DNA from: JABSOG01 sp965277695
GTDB taxonomy: Bacteria > Pseudomonadota > Gammaproteobacteria > Enterobacterales > Alteromonadaceae
Length of the DNA: 64,000 nt
Direction of reading: 5' to 3'
NCBI GenBank assembly: GCA_965277695.1
Contig: CBDIDQ010000053.1
Span: forward strand, 31,377-95,376
Shown: positions 42,197 to 51,916 of the stretch, one piece after another
Layout of the letters: the number at the start of each line of letters is the position of its first letter
Position numbering within the stretch: position 1 is the stretch's first letter
Made by a program: the position numbers and the translations under genes
Notes under the pieces: model-generated
Told to the model about the DNA's origin: nothing
Seen by the model: only the letters and a program-made list of their open reading frames with translations
Database searches by the model: none

Positions 42197-43000
42197 ATGA
42201 AACATTACATCAATCCTACTATCGACTTCGTTTTTAAAATTTTATTTGGTACCATTAAAAACATCGAGTTGTTGCTTGATTTTCTTAATAAAACTTTACA
42301 ACCTACAACACCAATCACATCAGTGGAAATTCTTAATCCGTATAACGAAAGGGAGTTTGCGGCGGATAAATTGTCGGTTGTTGATGTCAGAGCGAAAGAT
42401 GCACAAGGCATTATTTATCACATTGAAGTTCAAATTGGTTCGCCTTGGCATCTACCTAATCGTATTTTGTATTTGTGGGGCAGGCAATATCAAGGTCAAT
42501 TAGAAAAAGGGACGAAGTTCAATGCTTTGAAACCGGTGATTTCGATTTGGATACTGACGGATGATATTGTCGATGATGCCTTGTATCACCATCATTTTCA
42601 GGCTAGAGATGAGTATACGGGGAAATTATTGACTGACCAAATGTCTATTCATTTGCTAGAATTAAACAAGTGGCATGAACCAGATATATTACAACTTGAA
42701 GATCACTGGCCTTTTTTCCTTAAAGAAGGCAAAAGCTGGAAACAGTTACCCAATAAACTCAATATGCCGAAGATGAGGCGAGCAATGAAAGTATTAGAGC
42801 AAATTTCAGATAAAACAGCCGATTTTTATCGCTATCAGGCGCGAGAAGATTTTTTACGTGAGCAAGCGACCTTGGTTGATGAATTAGAAAAGTCTCAGTT
42901 AAGGGAAGAGGCGTTAAAGGTTAAGGTGGATATTGCTGAGCAGGAGCGTGCCAGATTGGTTGCTATGTTACGTAAGGCAGGTATTGAACCGGATGAGTAG
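42197..43000 (+). CDS. Rpn family PD-(D/E)XK nuclease / putative transposase
   Basis: 267 residues of the PDDEXK_2 family, once called transposase_31, now known as recombination-promoting nucleases (RpnA-like). The N-terminal INPTIDFVFKILFG is diagnostic. VVDVRAKDAQGIIYHIEVQ carries the D...ExQ nuclease core, and GRQYQGQLEKGTKFNALKPVISIWI follows. The C-terminus is a coiled coil (DELEKSQLREEALKVKVDIAE). The gene is complete and lies alone between short repeats. Members are often multicopy and of foreign origin. Confidence 0.9.
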   Translation: MKHYINPTIDFVFKILFGTIKNIELLLDFLNKTLQPTTPITSVEILNPYNEREFAADKLSVVDVRAKDAQGIIYHIEVQIGSPWHLPNRILYLWGRQYQGQLEKGTKFNALKPVISIWILTDDIVDDALYHHHFQARDEYTGKLLTDQMSIHLLELNKWHEPDILQLEDHWPFFLKEGKSWKQLPNKLNMPKMRRAMKVLEQISDKTADFYRYQAREDFLREQATLVDELEKSQLREEALKVKVDIAEQERARLVAMLRKAGIEPDE

Positions 43001-43049
43001 CATATCCGTTTTAAAGTGTCGCCACTAGCGTACAACATTTAAATATGCC

Positions 43050-43193
43050 TCAAAATGCCGCCATAAGCTCATTCCCAGTACAATAAATAGACTGTTTGAC
43101 CGCTGTGACGTTGGCGGTTTTTACTTCACACTCAATATTCTGATCGTTATATTTAAACACACCATCATTGAACTGCGGCGACAGTCTCGCCAT
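43050..43193 (-). pseudogene. Possible gene remnant, 47 codons
   Basis: A short minus-strand frame MARLSPQFNDGVFKYNDQNI then ECEVKTANVTAV with no ribosome site and a stop just upstream. MARLSPQF resembles the start region of some metal-dependent hydrolases, but the piece is too short to assign. It is probably a relic in the 43001-43273 gap. Confidence 0.25.
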
Positions 43194-43273
43194 TTTGTCT
43201 GCTTTGGTATAAAGTCAGGAGCATAACCTCAATTGATGAGAATGTTCCAATTACTACACTAAACCCCCTGCTG

Positions 43274-43900
43274 TTGAAAACTGCGTTGATCAGTCTGTCG
43301 TTGTTAGTTTGTAGCCTGTCGGTGTCGGCTGAGCATAATGTTGTAAATGGCGCGGTAAATCATCATGTGACACCACAGCAAGCTGGTGATGTATCTCGTT
43401 ATGAACGCAGGATCCGCAGTGGTTTAAAACTGTTTCGCGCCGTATTGTCGGCAGATCGTGATATTTCCCGTAAAGCTACCAATGATGGTAAGTTGCAGAT
43501 ATTGCTGTTGTACAACACAGATAAAGCCACAGCCCGGTTGTTTGCTGATGAACTCAAAGGCTTAGGGCGAGGGTCGGCTAAAGGTCAGGTGCAACATTTA
43601 TCATTGAAAATCAAAACCATCAATCATCAACAGTTGGCGCAATTTCGCAGCAAACGCATTGCTGGGATTTATTTGACTGAACCGCTGACAGATAATGAAC
43701 TGGCTAAAGTGGTCACCCACGGTATTAATAAACATATTGTGGTGTATTCGCCGTTTGAAGGTGATGTTGAGAAAGGGGTTTTTGGAGGCTTGCAAATAGA
43801 TACACAAGTCAGCCCACTGATTAACCTCGATACCATGAAAGCGTCTCAGCTGCGCTTGAAAGCTTTCTTTTTAAAGGTTGCAAAAAAATATGAAGACTAA
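43274..43900 (+). CDS. YfiR-like periplasmic protein
   Basis: 208 residues with a signal peptide ending VSA (TTG start at 43274, no ATG is available). The mature part looks like a DUF4154/YfiR domain: KLQILLLYNTDKATARLFADEL, IAGIYLTEPLTDNELAKV, HIVVYSPFEGDVEKGV and SPLINLDTMKASQLRLKAFFLKVA. YfiR proteins are periplasmic repressors of membrane diguanylate cyclases. Here it overlaps the hybrid kinase gene by 11 bp and a diguanylate cyclase follows. A redox or ligand input into that pathway is a reasonable inference. Confidence 0.65.
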   Translation: MKTALISLSLLVCSLSVSAEHNVVNGAVNHHVTPQQAGDVSRYERRIRSGLKLFRAVLSADRDISRKATNDGKLQILLLYNTDKATARLFADELKGLGRGSAKGQVQHLSLKIKTINHQQLAQFRSKRIAGIYLTEPLTDNELAKVVTHGINKHIVVYSPFEGDVEKGVFGGLQIDTQVSPLINLDTMKASQLRLKAFFLKVAKKYED

Positions 43901-46778
43901 ACTTAATAGTTTAGGGGCGAGGGTCTGGGTCACGCTGTCTTTTGTTATTTTGGCTGTGGCGTTGGAGCTGACCATGGCGAGCTACTGGAGTGGCGTATTG
44001 GAGCCTAGGTTATCATCACAAGCCAACAGTAACGCGCAATTACAGGCACAATCTCAGGCGATAGCACTGGAAGATGTGTTATCTGACCGGGATATTAGTG
44101 CTAAAACCCAACTGCAACAGTTGCAAGCCGTGTTTGATCAATTACTGCTAATTAAAGATCCGCAGCTCAATGAACACTTCTTTGTCGGTTTGATGCTCGA
44201 AGTGGATTATGACCTTGTTGCGGTCAAACCAGGATCGCTAGATCTGATGCAGGGCGACAATCAATGCAGTAATTGTTTTATTGCGGCTGTTCAGCTCTAT
44301 TCTCGGCAAACTGATGAGTTGCTAGGGGTGGCGACATTTTATGTCTCCGATGCCTTTTTTATTGATTTGAAAACCGGACTTAAAGACAGTATGTTTATCG
44401 AGGGGGCCATTGTTTTGGTGCTGTTGATACTGGTCTGGATTGTGGTGATGACGTTGGTGGTTAACTTATACCGTCAAATCGCGCAGCGAGAAAACACCGA
44501 AAAAGCGCTGATTGTCGCCAAAGATCAGGCTGAGTTGGCTAACGCCAGTCGAGGCCAGTTTTTGGCTAATATGAGTCACGAAATTCGTACCCCGATGAAT
44601 GTGATTATTGGCCTGTGTTATATCGTGCTTAAAACCCGCCTCAGTGCCGTGCAACGGGATCACCTCACCAAAGTCCATACCTCAGCCCATTCATTGCTTA
44701 CCTTAATTAACGATATTCTCGATTTTTCAAAAATTGAATCCGGCAAGCTAGAAATTGAAAACATCGAGTTTGATCGGGATGAGGTGTTAGAAAATTTAGC
44801 TCAAATGGTGATGCCCAAAGCCGGGGAGAAAGGGCTGAACGTGATTTATGATGTGGCAGCTGAGGTACCACACATGTTAAAGGGCGATCCATTTCGGTTA
44901 GGACAGGTTTTGCTTAATCTGGCGAATAATGCGATTAAATTTACTGATAGCGGTGAAATTGTATTGCGTATTGAATTGCTCGGATATAAAGGCGAGCAGG
45001 TGAAGCTGCTGTTTTCAGTGCAAGACAGTGGGGTGGGGATCACCGAAGCGACGATGGGCAAATTGTTTTCTTCATTCACTCAGGCCGACAGCAGTATGAG
45101 CCGTAAATATGGTGGCACTGGTCTGGGTTTAGCGATTTGTAAAGACTTGGTAACCCTGATGAAAGGGGAGGTGTGGGTCGAAAGTGAGTTGGGTATAGGC
45201 AGTACTTTTTATTTTTCGGCGATTTTTGATGTGGTGCCACCTGAGGCGTTTAATCGCTTTATTATTCCCTGTGAAATTGACGGTATGGATGTGCTGGTGG
45301 TCGATGATAATGCGATCTCCCGGGCGGCTTATTGCAAAATGTTGCGTGCTTTTGATTTTGAGGTGACCTCGGTCGCCTCGATCGAATTAGCTGTTGCAGC
45401 TTTGCAGCAACAGCCAGCAGATAAAGCGTATGAACTGGTGTTGATGAATGAACAGCTGGGGGACATGGAAGCATTGCAAGGGCTGCATTTGATCAAGAGT
45501 GAGCACTCACAGGCAAAAGCACCATCGGTTATTTTAGTTGGTGGCTGGAGTGGCGATGCGGTGTTTAGCGAGGCGGATGATTATTTGGATGCCTATTTGC
45601 TCAAACCCATTTGTCAGTCGGCATTATATGATTGTATTGTCGGTATTTTTTGTCAGGTACCACGTAAGTCTTACGCTGATTTTAATCGCCAGAGTATTCG
45701 TTCAAGTGTGATCTCACAGTTTGGTGATAAATCGGTATTGCTAGTCGAAGACAACAAAACCAATCAACTGGTGGCGGTCAGCTTGCTTGATGATGTACAA
45801 CTGAGATCGGATTGTGCGTTTAATGGCGAAGAAGCGATTGAGATGTTGAAACAAAACAGTTATGACTTAATCTTTATGGATGTACAGATGCCGGGCATGG
45901 ATGGCATCGTTGCGACCCAAATTATTCGCCAGCAGCTGAAATTGACCATGCCGATTATTGCCATGACGGCTCATGCAATGGAAGGAGATAAACATCGTTG
46001 CATGGAAGCTGGGATGGACGATTACATTACTAAGCCGATTGATGTTGACCTTTTTTATCAAACGCTAGAAAAGTGGATCCCCACTCAGACCTTTGAGCAA
46101 CCAGATAATAAGGCGCTGAATTCAGCCTTGTCGGCTTTACCTGAGTTACCCGGTATTGATGTGGTGGCGGCATTGGATCGGTTACTTGGTAATCAGGCTT
46201 TATTATTAAAGTTGTTGAGCAATTTCAAGCCGCAAAATGAACAGACATTTAAACTGTTGCTTAAAGCATTTGACGAGGATAACAGCGAATTAGCGAGTCA
46301 ACTGGTTCATAGTATTAAAGGAGAGTCGGGTAATATTGCCGCGATGGCGTTGTTTGCAACGGCTGATACGCTAGAAAAAGCATTGAATTTAAATCACTAT
46401 AATGGTGTTCCTTTATTACCTCTGCTACAGAATTTACAGCAGGAAATTGCGGTGATATTTAATACTTGTGAAGTGGCAGAATTAGCGCTGAAAAAAACCG
46501 CCTCGGCTAATGGTCAGTTTGAGGCGAGCGGTCAGTTTGATGTTGGATCAAGAAAAACCGTCGATATTCAGGCACTACTGAGCGAAATAGCGCAATTATT
46601 GGCGACTAATAATCTCAAGGCCAAGACACTGATTGAAAGTCTCAGTGATCATCTGGCTTCAATGGATTATGAAGTCGAGTATAACGGGTTGGATAAGTGT
46701 ATGAGTGTATTGGATTTTTCTGGTGCGTTACAACACATTCACGCTTTATCGGCTAAACTCAGTGAGAAGCATAAATAG
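43890..46778 (+). CDS. Hybrid histidine kinase with two receivers and HPt
   Basis: 962 residues from ATG 43890. Two membrane segments (about 11-30 and 170-192) flank a periplasmic region with a CSNC pair. The H-box FLANMSHEIRTPMN is followed by an ATPase domain (VQDSGVGI, GTGLGLAI). Receiver 1 (VLVVDDNAISRAAYCK) has Asn where the phospho-Asp should be (LVLMNEQLG), so it is degenerate. Receiver 2 is intact (LIFMDVQMPGMDG). An HPt domain follows with VHSIKGESGN. The arrangement is like BarA. It is the middle gene of the YfiR-kinase-cyclase operon. Confidence 0.94.
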   Translation: MKTKLNSLGARVWVTLSFVILAVALELTMASYWSGVLEPRLSSQANSNAQLQAQSQAIALEDVLSDRDISAKTQLQQLQAVFDQLLLIKDPQLNEHFFVGLMLEVDYDLVAVKPGSLDLMQGDNQCSNCFIAAVQLYSRQTDELLGVATFYVSDAFFIDLKTGLKDSMFIEGAIVLVLLILVWIVVMTLVVNLYRQIAQRENTEKALIVAKDQAELANASRGQFLANMSHEIRTPMNVIIGLCYIVLKTRLSAVQRDHLTKVHTSAHSLLTLINDILDFSKIESGKLEIENIEFDRDEVLENLAQMVMPKAGEKGLNVIYDVAAEVPHMLKGDPFRLGQVLLNLANNAIKFTDSGEIVLRIELLGYKGEQVKLLFSVQDSGVGITEATMGKLFSSFTQADSSMSRKYGGTGLGLAICKDLVTLMKGEVWVESELGIGSTFYFSAIFDVVPPEAFNRFIIPCEIDGMDVLVVDDNAISRAAYCKMLRAFDFEVTSVASIELAVAALQQQPADKAYELVLMNEQLGDMEALQGLHLIKSEHSQAKAPSVILVGGWSGDAVFSEADDYLDAYLLKPICQSALYDCIVGIFCQVPRKSYADFNRQSIRSSVISQFGDKSVLLVEDNKTNQLVAVSLLDDVQLRSDCAFNGEEAIEMLKQNSYDLIFMDVQMPGMDGIVATQIIRQQLKLTMPIIAMTAHAMEGDKHRCMEAGMDDYITKPIDVDLFYQTLEKWIPTQTFEQPDNKALNSALSALPELPGIDVVAALDRLLGNQALLLKLLSNFKPQNEQTFKLLLKAFDEDNSELASQLVHSIKGESGNIAAMALFATADTLEKALNLNHYNGVPLLPLLQNLQQEIAVIFNTCEVAELALKKTASANGQFEASGQFDVGSRKTVDIQALLSEIAQLLATNNLKAKTLIESLSDHLASMDYEVEYNGLDKCMSVLDFSGALQHIHALSAKLSEKHK

Positions 46779-46791
46779 GGGTAATTTGACA

Positions 46792-48192
46792 ATGGCACAA
46801 CACAAGCAAGGGGCAGCAGACTCGGATAATACGGCGCAAGATGCCAAACCAATGAAGGTACTTATTGTTGACGAATCAAGTGTTAATATTGAGCGTTTGT
46901 ATCAGCTGATGCAGTCGAGATTCGATGTTCATTTTGCTAAATTTGAGAAAACGGCCCTGACTATTGGCAGTGCAATTGAACCTGATTTGGTTTTGGTGGG
47001 GATTGATGGTGAACTTGTTGACGGATTTGCTTTATGTCATCGGCTTAAATTGCCTGTGATCTTGTTTAGCACTGAGTGGGTTGTTGAAGATATGGTCAAA
47101 GCACTCAATAGTGGCGCGATTGATTTTTTGAGCCTGGCGACGATACCCATGGTCGAAAGTCAGGCAACAGAGCTTAATCGACGGTTTGAAGCGCACATTA
47201 TACTTGAGCGCCAGCGTCAATCATTGGTGCAAGAAACCGCTGTTGCCCAGAGTGATGATTTGGAGGTGGTAGAAAGCAACCCCAATGACGGCAAGGCCAA
47301 GTTGCTGATAGTGGATGATTCTATTAGCAATATTCAGGTATTGAACGAAATTCTCGGCACTGATTATCAGGTGTTTTTTGCCACCAGTGGCCAGCAGGCG
47401 ATTGACATGGCGTTGGACGAAAGGCCAGATTTGATTATTCTTGATGTGATGATGCCGCATATGGATGGATATCAAGTCTGCACTAAACTGAAACAAATGG
47501 AACAAACTAAGAATATTAACATTATTTTTGTTACCGCGCTTAATGAGGAGCGAGACGAGGCTAAAGGGCTGCAAATGGGGGCGATTGATTATATCGCCAA
47601 ACCCTTCAGCGCTGATATTGTCAGGGCGCGGATGCATAACCATATGGAGTTGATAGCACACAGAAAAAGGCTTGATAATTTGTCGATGACTGATGGTTTG
47701 ACCGGTATTCCTAACCGCCGTCAGTTTGATTTGGTTATTGAACGTGAGCTACATCGGGCCAGACGTCAGGCAGAGCCGCTTAGTGTGATTTTAATTGATA
47801 TTGATAATTTCAAAAAATATAACGACCATTATGGTCATGTCAGTGGCGACGAGTGCTTGAGAAAAGTGGCTAGCGCGATAATGTCTTGTCGATACAGAAA
47901 AACGGATGCGGTATCTCGTTATGGTGGTGAAGAATTTACCGTGGTGCTGCCAAATACCGATAAAGCCGGTGGTCTCAAGTTCGCTAATAAAGTGCTGACT
48001 GCTATTTATGATTTGGCAATTCCTCATGAGCGCAATGATGACTTTGCTATTGTGACGGCCAGCTTTGGTTTGTATTGTGGTGTGCCCGACCAGCGGGTCA
48101 CTGTAGAGTCAATTGTTGATCAGGCGGATGGTTTTTTATATCAGGCCAAATCGCTGGGGCGTAATCAGATCGTCTGTGCCCAAGCTGATTGA
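46792..48192 (+). CDS. Diguanylate cyclase with two receiver domains
   Basis: 466 residues from ATG 46792 (MAQHKQGAA, GGGG upstream). Receiver 1 (VLIVDESSVNIERL) lacks the phospho-Asp (DLVLVGIDGEL) and is degenerate. Receiver 2 is intact (LIILDVMMPHMDG). The GGDEF domain has SRYGGEEFTVVLP with an inhibitory RxxD site (RKTD) five residues ahead, so activity and feedback by c-di-GMP are expected. It is probably phosphorylated by the HPt of the upstream kinase. The PleD-like architecture fits. Confidence 0.94.
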   Translation: MAQHKQGAADSDNTAQDAKPMKVLIVDESSVNIERLYQLMQSRFDVHFAKFEKTALTIGSAIEPDLVLVGIDGELVDGFALCHRLKLPVILFSTEWVVEDMVKALNSGAIDFLSLATIPMVESQATELNRRFEAHIILERQRQSLVQETAVAQSDDLEVVESNPNDGKAKLLIVDDSISNIQVLNEILGTDYQVFFATSGQQAIDMALDERPDLIILDVMMPHMDGYQVCTKLKQMEQTKNINIIFVTALNEERDEAKGLQMGAIDYIAKPFSADIVRARMHNHMELIAHRKRLDNLSMTDGLTGIPNRRQFDLVIERELHRARRQAEPLSVILIDIDNFKKYNDHYGHVSGDECLRKVASAIMSCRYRKTDAVSRYGGEEFTVVLPNTDKAGGLKFANKVLTAIYDLAIPHERNDDFAIVTASFGLYCGVPDQRVTVESIVDQADGFLYQAKSLGRNQIVCAQAD

Positions 48193-48251
48193 CTTTAACC
48201 AGTCTTCCCTTTACAGTGCCTGACTATTTTTTGCCTTTGTGGTCAGCTTTC

Positions 48252-49142
48252 ATGTCGCAACCGATTCAATCATCATTCCAACCGCTATTTATTTTGTTTG
48301 CGCTGCTATCAGCTATTTTTATGGGGACTGTAGGGGTATTGGCACGGTATGCGGCGATGCCTGCTGAACATATTACTTTTTATCGCTTGTTACTGGGGGC
48401 GGTTTGTTTGGTGATTTTTATGCTCTTTAGCGGCAAGCGCAAACAAATCAGACATAAACCGAGTAAACGTACTGTGGTTAATGGCATGATGCTAGCGGGA
48501 TTCATGTTGTTTTATATTCAGGCGATGAATTACACCACTATGGCTAATGCGGTGATGTTGATTTATTTGGCCCCTTTATTGAGCGCAGTGATTGCTCACT
48601 TCGCTTTTGCAGAAAGGCTAGGAGTGCTGAGTTTATTGGTGATTGCTTTGGCATTGTTGGGGTTTGCCATGATGATGGAGTTTTCGTTGGTGGCTAGCGG
48701 CAACGAAGATGAGTTGCTGGGCATATTTTACGGGGTATTGTCGATGCTGACTTATAGTGGGTTTATGCTCATTAACCGCAAGCCCAGTGAGTGTACACCT
48801 TATCAAAGTACCCTAGTGCAAATGGGCGTGGGTGCCTTGTGTTTGTTACCTCTAGTATTAACGCAATCGTTATTACCCACCCTGAGTCAAAGTTATTGGT
48901 TGTTGCTAATTGGCATCGTGCCGGGATTTTTAGCGATTTTATGTGCGGTGCAAGCATTGCGGCAGCTGCCAGCAGTGACCTTTGGTACCTTGGCATATGT
49001 TGAACCGGTTACTGTGGTGGTACTTGCTTGGTGGTTATTCGCCGAAAAGCTCAATGGTTTGCAGCTATCCGGCGTGACTTTGATTATTTTGGCGGGCATT
49101 AGCCAAGGGTTTTTGGCGCAACGCCAGTCAGTTAAATGCTAA
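48252..49142 (+). CDS. EamA (DMT) family transporter
   Basis: 296 residues from ATG 48252, with ten membrane helices in two EamA repeats. MGTVGVLARYAAMPAEHITFYRLLLGA and YTTMANAVMLIYLAPLLSAVIAHFAFAERL mark the first repeat, and LAYVEPVTVVVLAWWLFAEKLNGLQLSG the second. Such transporters export amino acids or other small metabolites; the substrate is unknown. An earlier TTG at 48189 overlapping the cyclase stop is less likely. Confidence 0.9.
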   Translation: MSQPIQSSFQPLFILFALLSAIFMGTVGVLARYAAMPAEHITFYRLLLGAVCLVIFMLFSGKRKQIRHKPSKRTVVNGMMLAGFMLFYIQAMNYTTMANAVMLIYLAPLLSAVIAHFAFAERLGVLSLLVIALALLGFAMMMEFSLVASGNEDELLGIFYGVLSMLTYSGFMLINRKPSECTPYQSTLVQMGVGALCLLPLVLTQSLLPTLSQSYWLLLIGIVPGFLAILCAVQALRQLPAVTFGTLAYVEPVTVVVLAWWLFAEKLNGLQLSGVTLIILAGISQGFLAQRQSVKC

Positions 49143-49204
49143 TCTTCGAGTCATTATTCTTTTAGCACTACCGTTATGAGGGCTGCTGGGCTGTTCAGGT
49201 ATTT

Positions 49205-49350
49205 GGAGCGCTTCGTTCTTTACAATCAAAAGCACTCACCACGGAGGCACGGAAGCACGGAGAAGGTCAAAAGCAAAATAGTTGTTTTTCTCCGTATCCC
49301 CGTGTCTCCGTGGTCAACATGTTTTTGTTTTTTTAAGAACGAAGGGCTCC
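49205..49350. repeat. Nested inverted repeat element, about 146 bp
   Basis: Outer arms GGAGCGCTTCGTTCTT (49205-49220) and AAGAACGAAGGGCTCC (49335-49350). Inner arms CACCACGGAGGCACGG and CCGTGTCTCCGTGGT surround a GAAGCACGGAGAA / TTCTCCGTATCCCCG core. It can fold into one long hairpin. It carries no gene and lies between the transporter and the convergent PNPOx-like gene. Confidence 0.85.
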
Positions 49351-49391
49351 AGTGACTTGAAAAGCCCGTTAAACCCTTAAGACAGTTACAA

Positions 49392-50366
49392 TTATTGATT
49401 TTCCTCCCACACCCCAGTGCGACGTAAAGAAGGCGAATAGCCATTAAACTGGTAGCTGATGGGTAATGAGCCTTCGACAAAAATGGCTTCATCAAGGGTA
49501 AATTGCATTAAACGCTCGGCACCAGCAAAGGTCGCAATCTCTGGATCATCCCAAATCACATGGACTTTACCGGTGACGTATAACATATCGCCTTTTTCAT
49601 AGTCGATGAAAACAATACCGGCTAAAGGGTTTAACATCAGGTTGCCGAGGGTGTTGAAGTGGAAATTACCTCTGAAATCTGGCCAGGTGATGCTGGTATC
49701 GTTGTCTACTCGGACAAAACCTGGCTTGCCGCCACGGTGTGAAACATCGGCTCCATGGGTTAAATCGTCTGCTTGATCACCATAAGCGGTGGCAATAAAC
49801 AAAGTATCTGCCTTTTTAATTAAGGCTTTGGCTTTATCTGATAGTGTATTGCCACGCTCAACCACTGGTTCAGCCGATGGGGCTTTCTCGTTATAACTAA
49901 ACTGGCGAGACTGAATAAACTGGCGGCAATTGCCAAAGGTTTGAATAACATCAATGCTAAAACCGGCTTCGCTGACTTCACCGACTCGCCCAGACATGCG
50001 GTTGCGGCGCTGGGTGTGCAATTCTAATCCCAAAAAACCAATATAGCGGCCGGGTACTAGGGTTTCGTTCAGTGGATCACCTGCCAGCGGTTTGCCTGCA
50101 ATGGTAAGCAATTTATCATTGGGTGAGGCAGTAAAACCTGGTTTACCCACCATCACCGAACACCAAATACGGCCTTTGTCATCAATGGTGCCGAGATTAA
50201 CCAGCGGCAACTGGGCGTAAAACTCCCGATGTTGCATCGGCAAATACTCTCTGATCACCCCTCGGGCAAAAGATTCGAGCTGATCACGAACGCCATAGAG
50301 TTTTTGTAAAGCCTGTTCGCCCTTGTGAAAAGGGGATTCTGGACGGTTCCAATCTGATTCAGCCAT
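49392..50366 (-). CDS. PNPOx-like FMN-binding split-barrel protein
   Basis: 324 residues, related to the pyridoxamine 5'-phosphate oxidase family. YAQLPLVNLGTIDDKGRIWCSVMVGKPGF and FRGNFHFNTLGNLMLNPLAGIVFIDYEKGDML are the flavin-site regions. It is a large two-lobed member, and a related copy lies at 51917-52843. In several genomes such proteins are fused to or neighbour ferredoxin-type reductases, as seen downstream here. The reaction is unknown. Confidence 0.82.
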   Translation of the reverse strand: MAESDWNRPESPFHKGEQALQKLYGVRDQLESFARGVIREYLPMQHREFYAQLPLVNLGTIDDKGRIWCSVMVGKPGFTASPNDKLLTIAGKPLAGDPLNETLVPGRYIGFLGLELHTQRRNRMSGRVGEVSEAGFSIDVIQTFGNCRQFIQSRQFSYNEKAPSAEPVVERGNTLSDKAKALIKKADTLFIATAYGDQADDLTHGADVSHRGGKPGFVRVDNDTSITWPDFRGNFHFNTLGNLMLNPLAGIVFIDYEKGDMLYVTGKVHVIWDDPEIATFAGAERLMQFTLDEAIFVEGSLPISYQFNGYSPSLRRTGVWEENQ

Positions 50367-50474
50367 AAGTAAACCTCAAACCTCTTTGTATTGTTAAAAG
50401 TATTGTAAAAAGTATCGTAAAAATGTCGTTAAAATAAAAGTATAGGTAAAGAATAATAAAAAATAGATAAAAAA

Positions 50475-50507
50475 ATACCCGGTGATGGTAACCCATCACC
50501 GGGTATT
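50475..50507 (-). terminator. Terminator of the DsrE-like gene
   Basis: Strong stem ATACCCGGTGATGG / CCATCACCGGGTAT with a 4-base loop, followed on the minus strand by TTTTTTT. Confidence 0.88.
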
Positions 50508-50541
50508 TTGTTGTTCATTGGAAACGTATTAACAGACTATA

Positions 50542-50913
50542 TTAGAAAGTTAAGATACGGTCGCCGTTTACAACATATTTAGCAAGGTCAGTAGTACCAC
50601 CAACGCCTGGCAGATCGAAATCTTTCAGCAGTTTAAGGTTAGTGCTTTCTACGCCTTCAGTTGCGCCGAATACGTTTGCACAACCGCTACATACGCCAGC
50701 CATGTTGTCTTTCAAAGCAACGAAAAGTGGGTTAGCTGGGTTATCTTCTTTAGCCAATTCTGCAGGCCAGCGAGCACCAGTGCCCTGGAAGATAATTTCG
50801 ATGTTCTCACCTTTATCTTTCAACTGTAGACCTAACAATAAACCGTTGAAAACACGACCAAATGCATCTTCGCCAGCTTTAGGATCAGAAAGAATGATGA
50901 TTACTGTAGACAT
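50542..50913 (-). CDS. DsrE family protein
   Basis: 123 residues from ATG 50913 (AGGAAAAAT upstream); a longer frame to 51051 is not needed. The DsrE/DsrF-like fold is shown by STVIIILSDPKAGEDAFGRV and ENIEIIFQGTGARWPAEL. The candidate sulfur-carrier cysteines are in GVCSGCANVFGA. Its role may be sulfur relay or redox response. It is divergent from the TetR gene, so the 404-bp gap 50914-51317 probably holds both promoters. No operator was identified. Confidence 0.85.
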   Translation of the reverse strand: MSTVIIILSDPKAGEDAFGRVFNGLLLGLQLKDKGENIEIIFQGTGARWPAELAKEDNPANPLFVALKDNMAGVCSGCANVFGATEGVESTNLKLLKDFDLPGVGGTTDLAKYVVNGDRILTF

Positions 50914-51317
50914 AGTATTTTTCCTTTTTTTAGAAAACATTTTAAAAAACATAAGAGTATTTCTTCTGTAAAGTTGCTTCTTTATCGTTAATACGGCTTC
51001 GCTTATTGATATTGAAGTTACCGTACGTTCGGTATAGAATGATAGTACCATTGAAAAAGCACATGGATCAAGTTTTTTTGTTATACTTCTTAAAAATTAG
51101 CGATTATAAATTGACCGGATTGGCTTTTGCTATTTTGGTAGATGAATAAGCGAACTAATGTTAGTTCAACAGCAGCGGCTTGGCAAAGTGCAATTGACGA
51201 TAAAAATCATTATTTGCAAAATAAAATAATAAAGCTGGTTAAATCCATGTAAATTAAGGACTATTGTGCTGCGAATGTAACAGAATTGACTAAACTGTAA
51301 AATATAATGAGTAACTG

Positions 51318-51911
51318 ATGGCGAGAAAAGTAACCGCAAGTGATGACGAGCTAATTGAAAGATTAGCCAAAACCTTTACCGACTATGGCTATGATGGCGC
51401 CTCGCTGACAATATTGTCAGCGGCAACGGGTTTGCAAAGAGCCAGCCTATACCATCGTTTTCCCGGCGGTAAGGAAGAAATGGCAGCCAGAGTATTGAAG
51501 GTGATCAACACGCTGGTGACAAAGAGTATTGTTGAACCGTTATCAAGCGAGGGCATGTCTTTTGAAGAAAAGATCAGTCACTTACTCGCACAGTTTGACT
51601 ATCTGTATCGTGGAGGCAAGGATTCGTGTGTATTAAACATGTTATCTCATCCTATCAGCGAGCAGGGGCCTTTCAGTGATGCCATTAAAGCGATATATCA
51701 TAGTTTGACTGATTCAATAGCCACAGCAATAGAGCATAGTGGTGTCAGCAAAGAAATCGCAGAACAAAGAACAACAACTATTTTAAGCTTGCTGCAAGGG
51801 GGGTTAGTGGTTTCTAGGGGAACTGGAACCACCGAACCGTTTAAAAATGCACTGGCAGAAATCGAACGAAATTTATTATTATCTGTAGAGATACAACAGA
51901 CAGGAGTTTAA
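51318..51911 (+). CDS. TetR/AcrR family transcriptional regulator
   Basis: 197 residues. The N-terminal HTH (LIERLAKTFTDYGYDGASLT, then ATGLQRASLYHRFPGGKEEM) matches the TetR class. The C-terminal part has a ligand pocket of unknown specificity (DSCVLNMLSHPISEQGPF). It is first in a three-gene run with a PNPOx-like protein (5-bp gap) and a reductase, so it probably regulates that operon. Confidence 0.92.
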   Translation: MARKVTASDDELIERLAKTFTDYGYDGASLTILSAATGLQRASLYHRFPGGKEEMAARVLKVINTLVTKSIVEPLSSEGMSFEEKISHLLAQFDYLYRGGKDSCVLNMLSHPISEQGPFSDAIKAIYHSLTDSIATAIEHSGVSKEIAEQRTTTILSLLQGGLVVSRGTGTTEPFKNALAEIERNLLLSVEIQQTGV

Positions 51912-51916
51912 AAATT

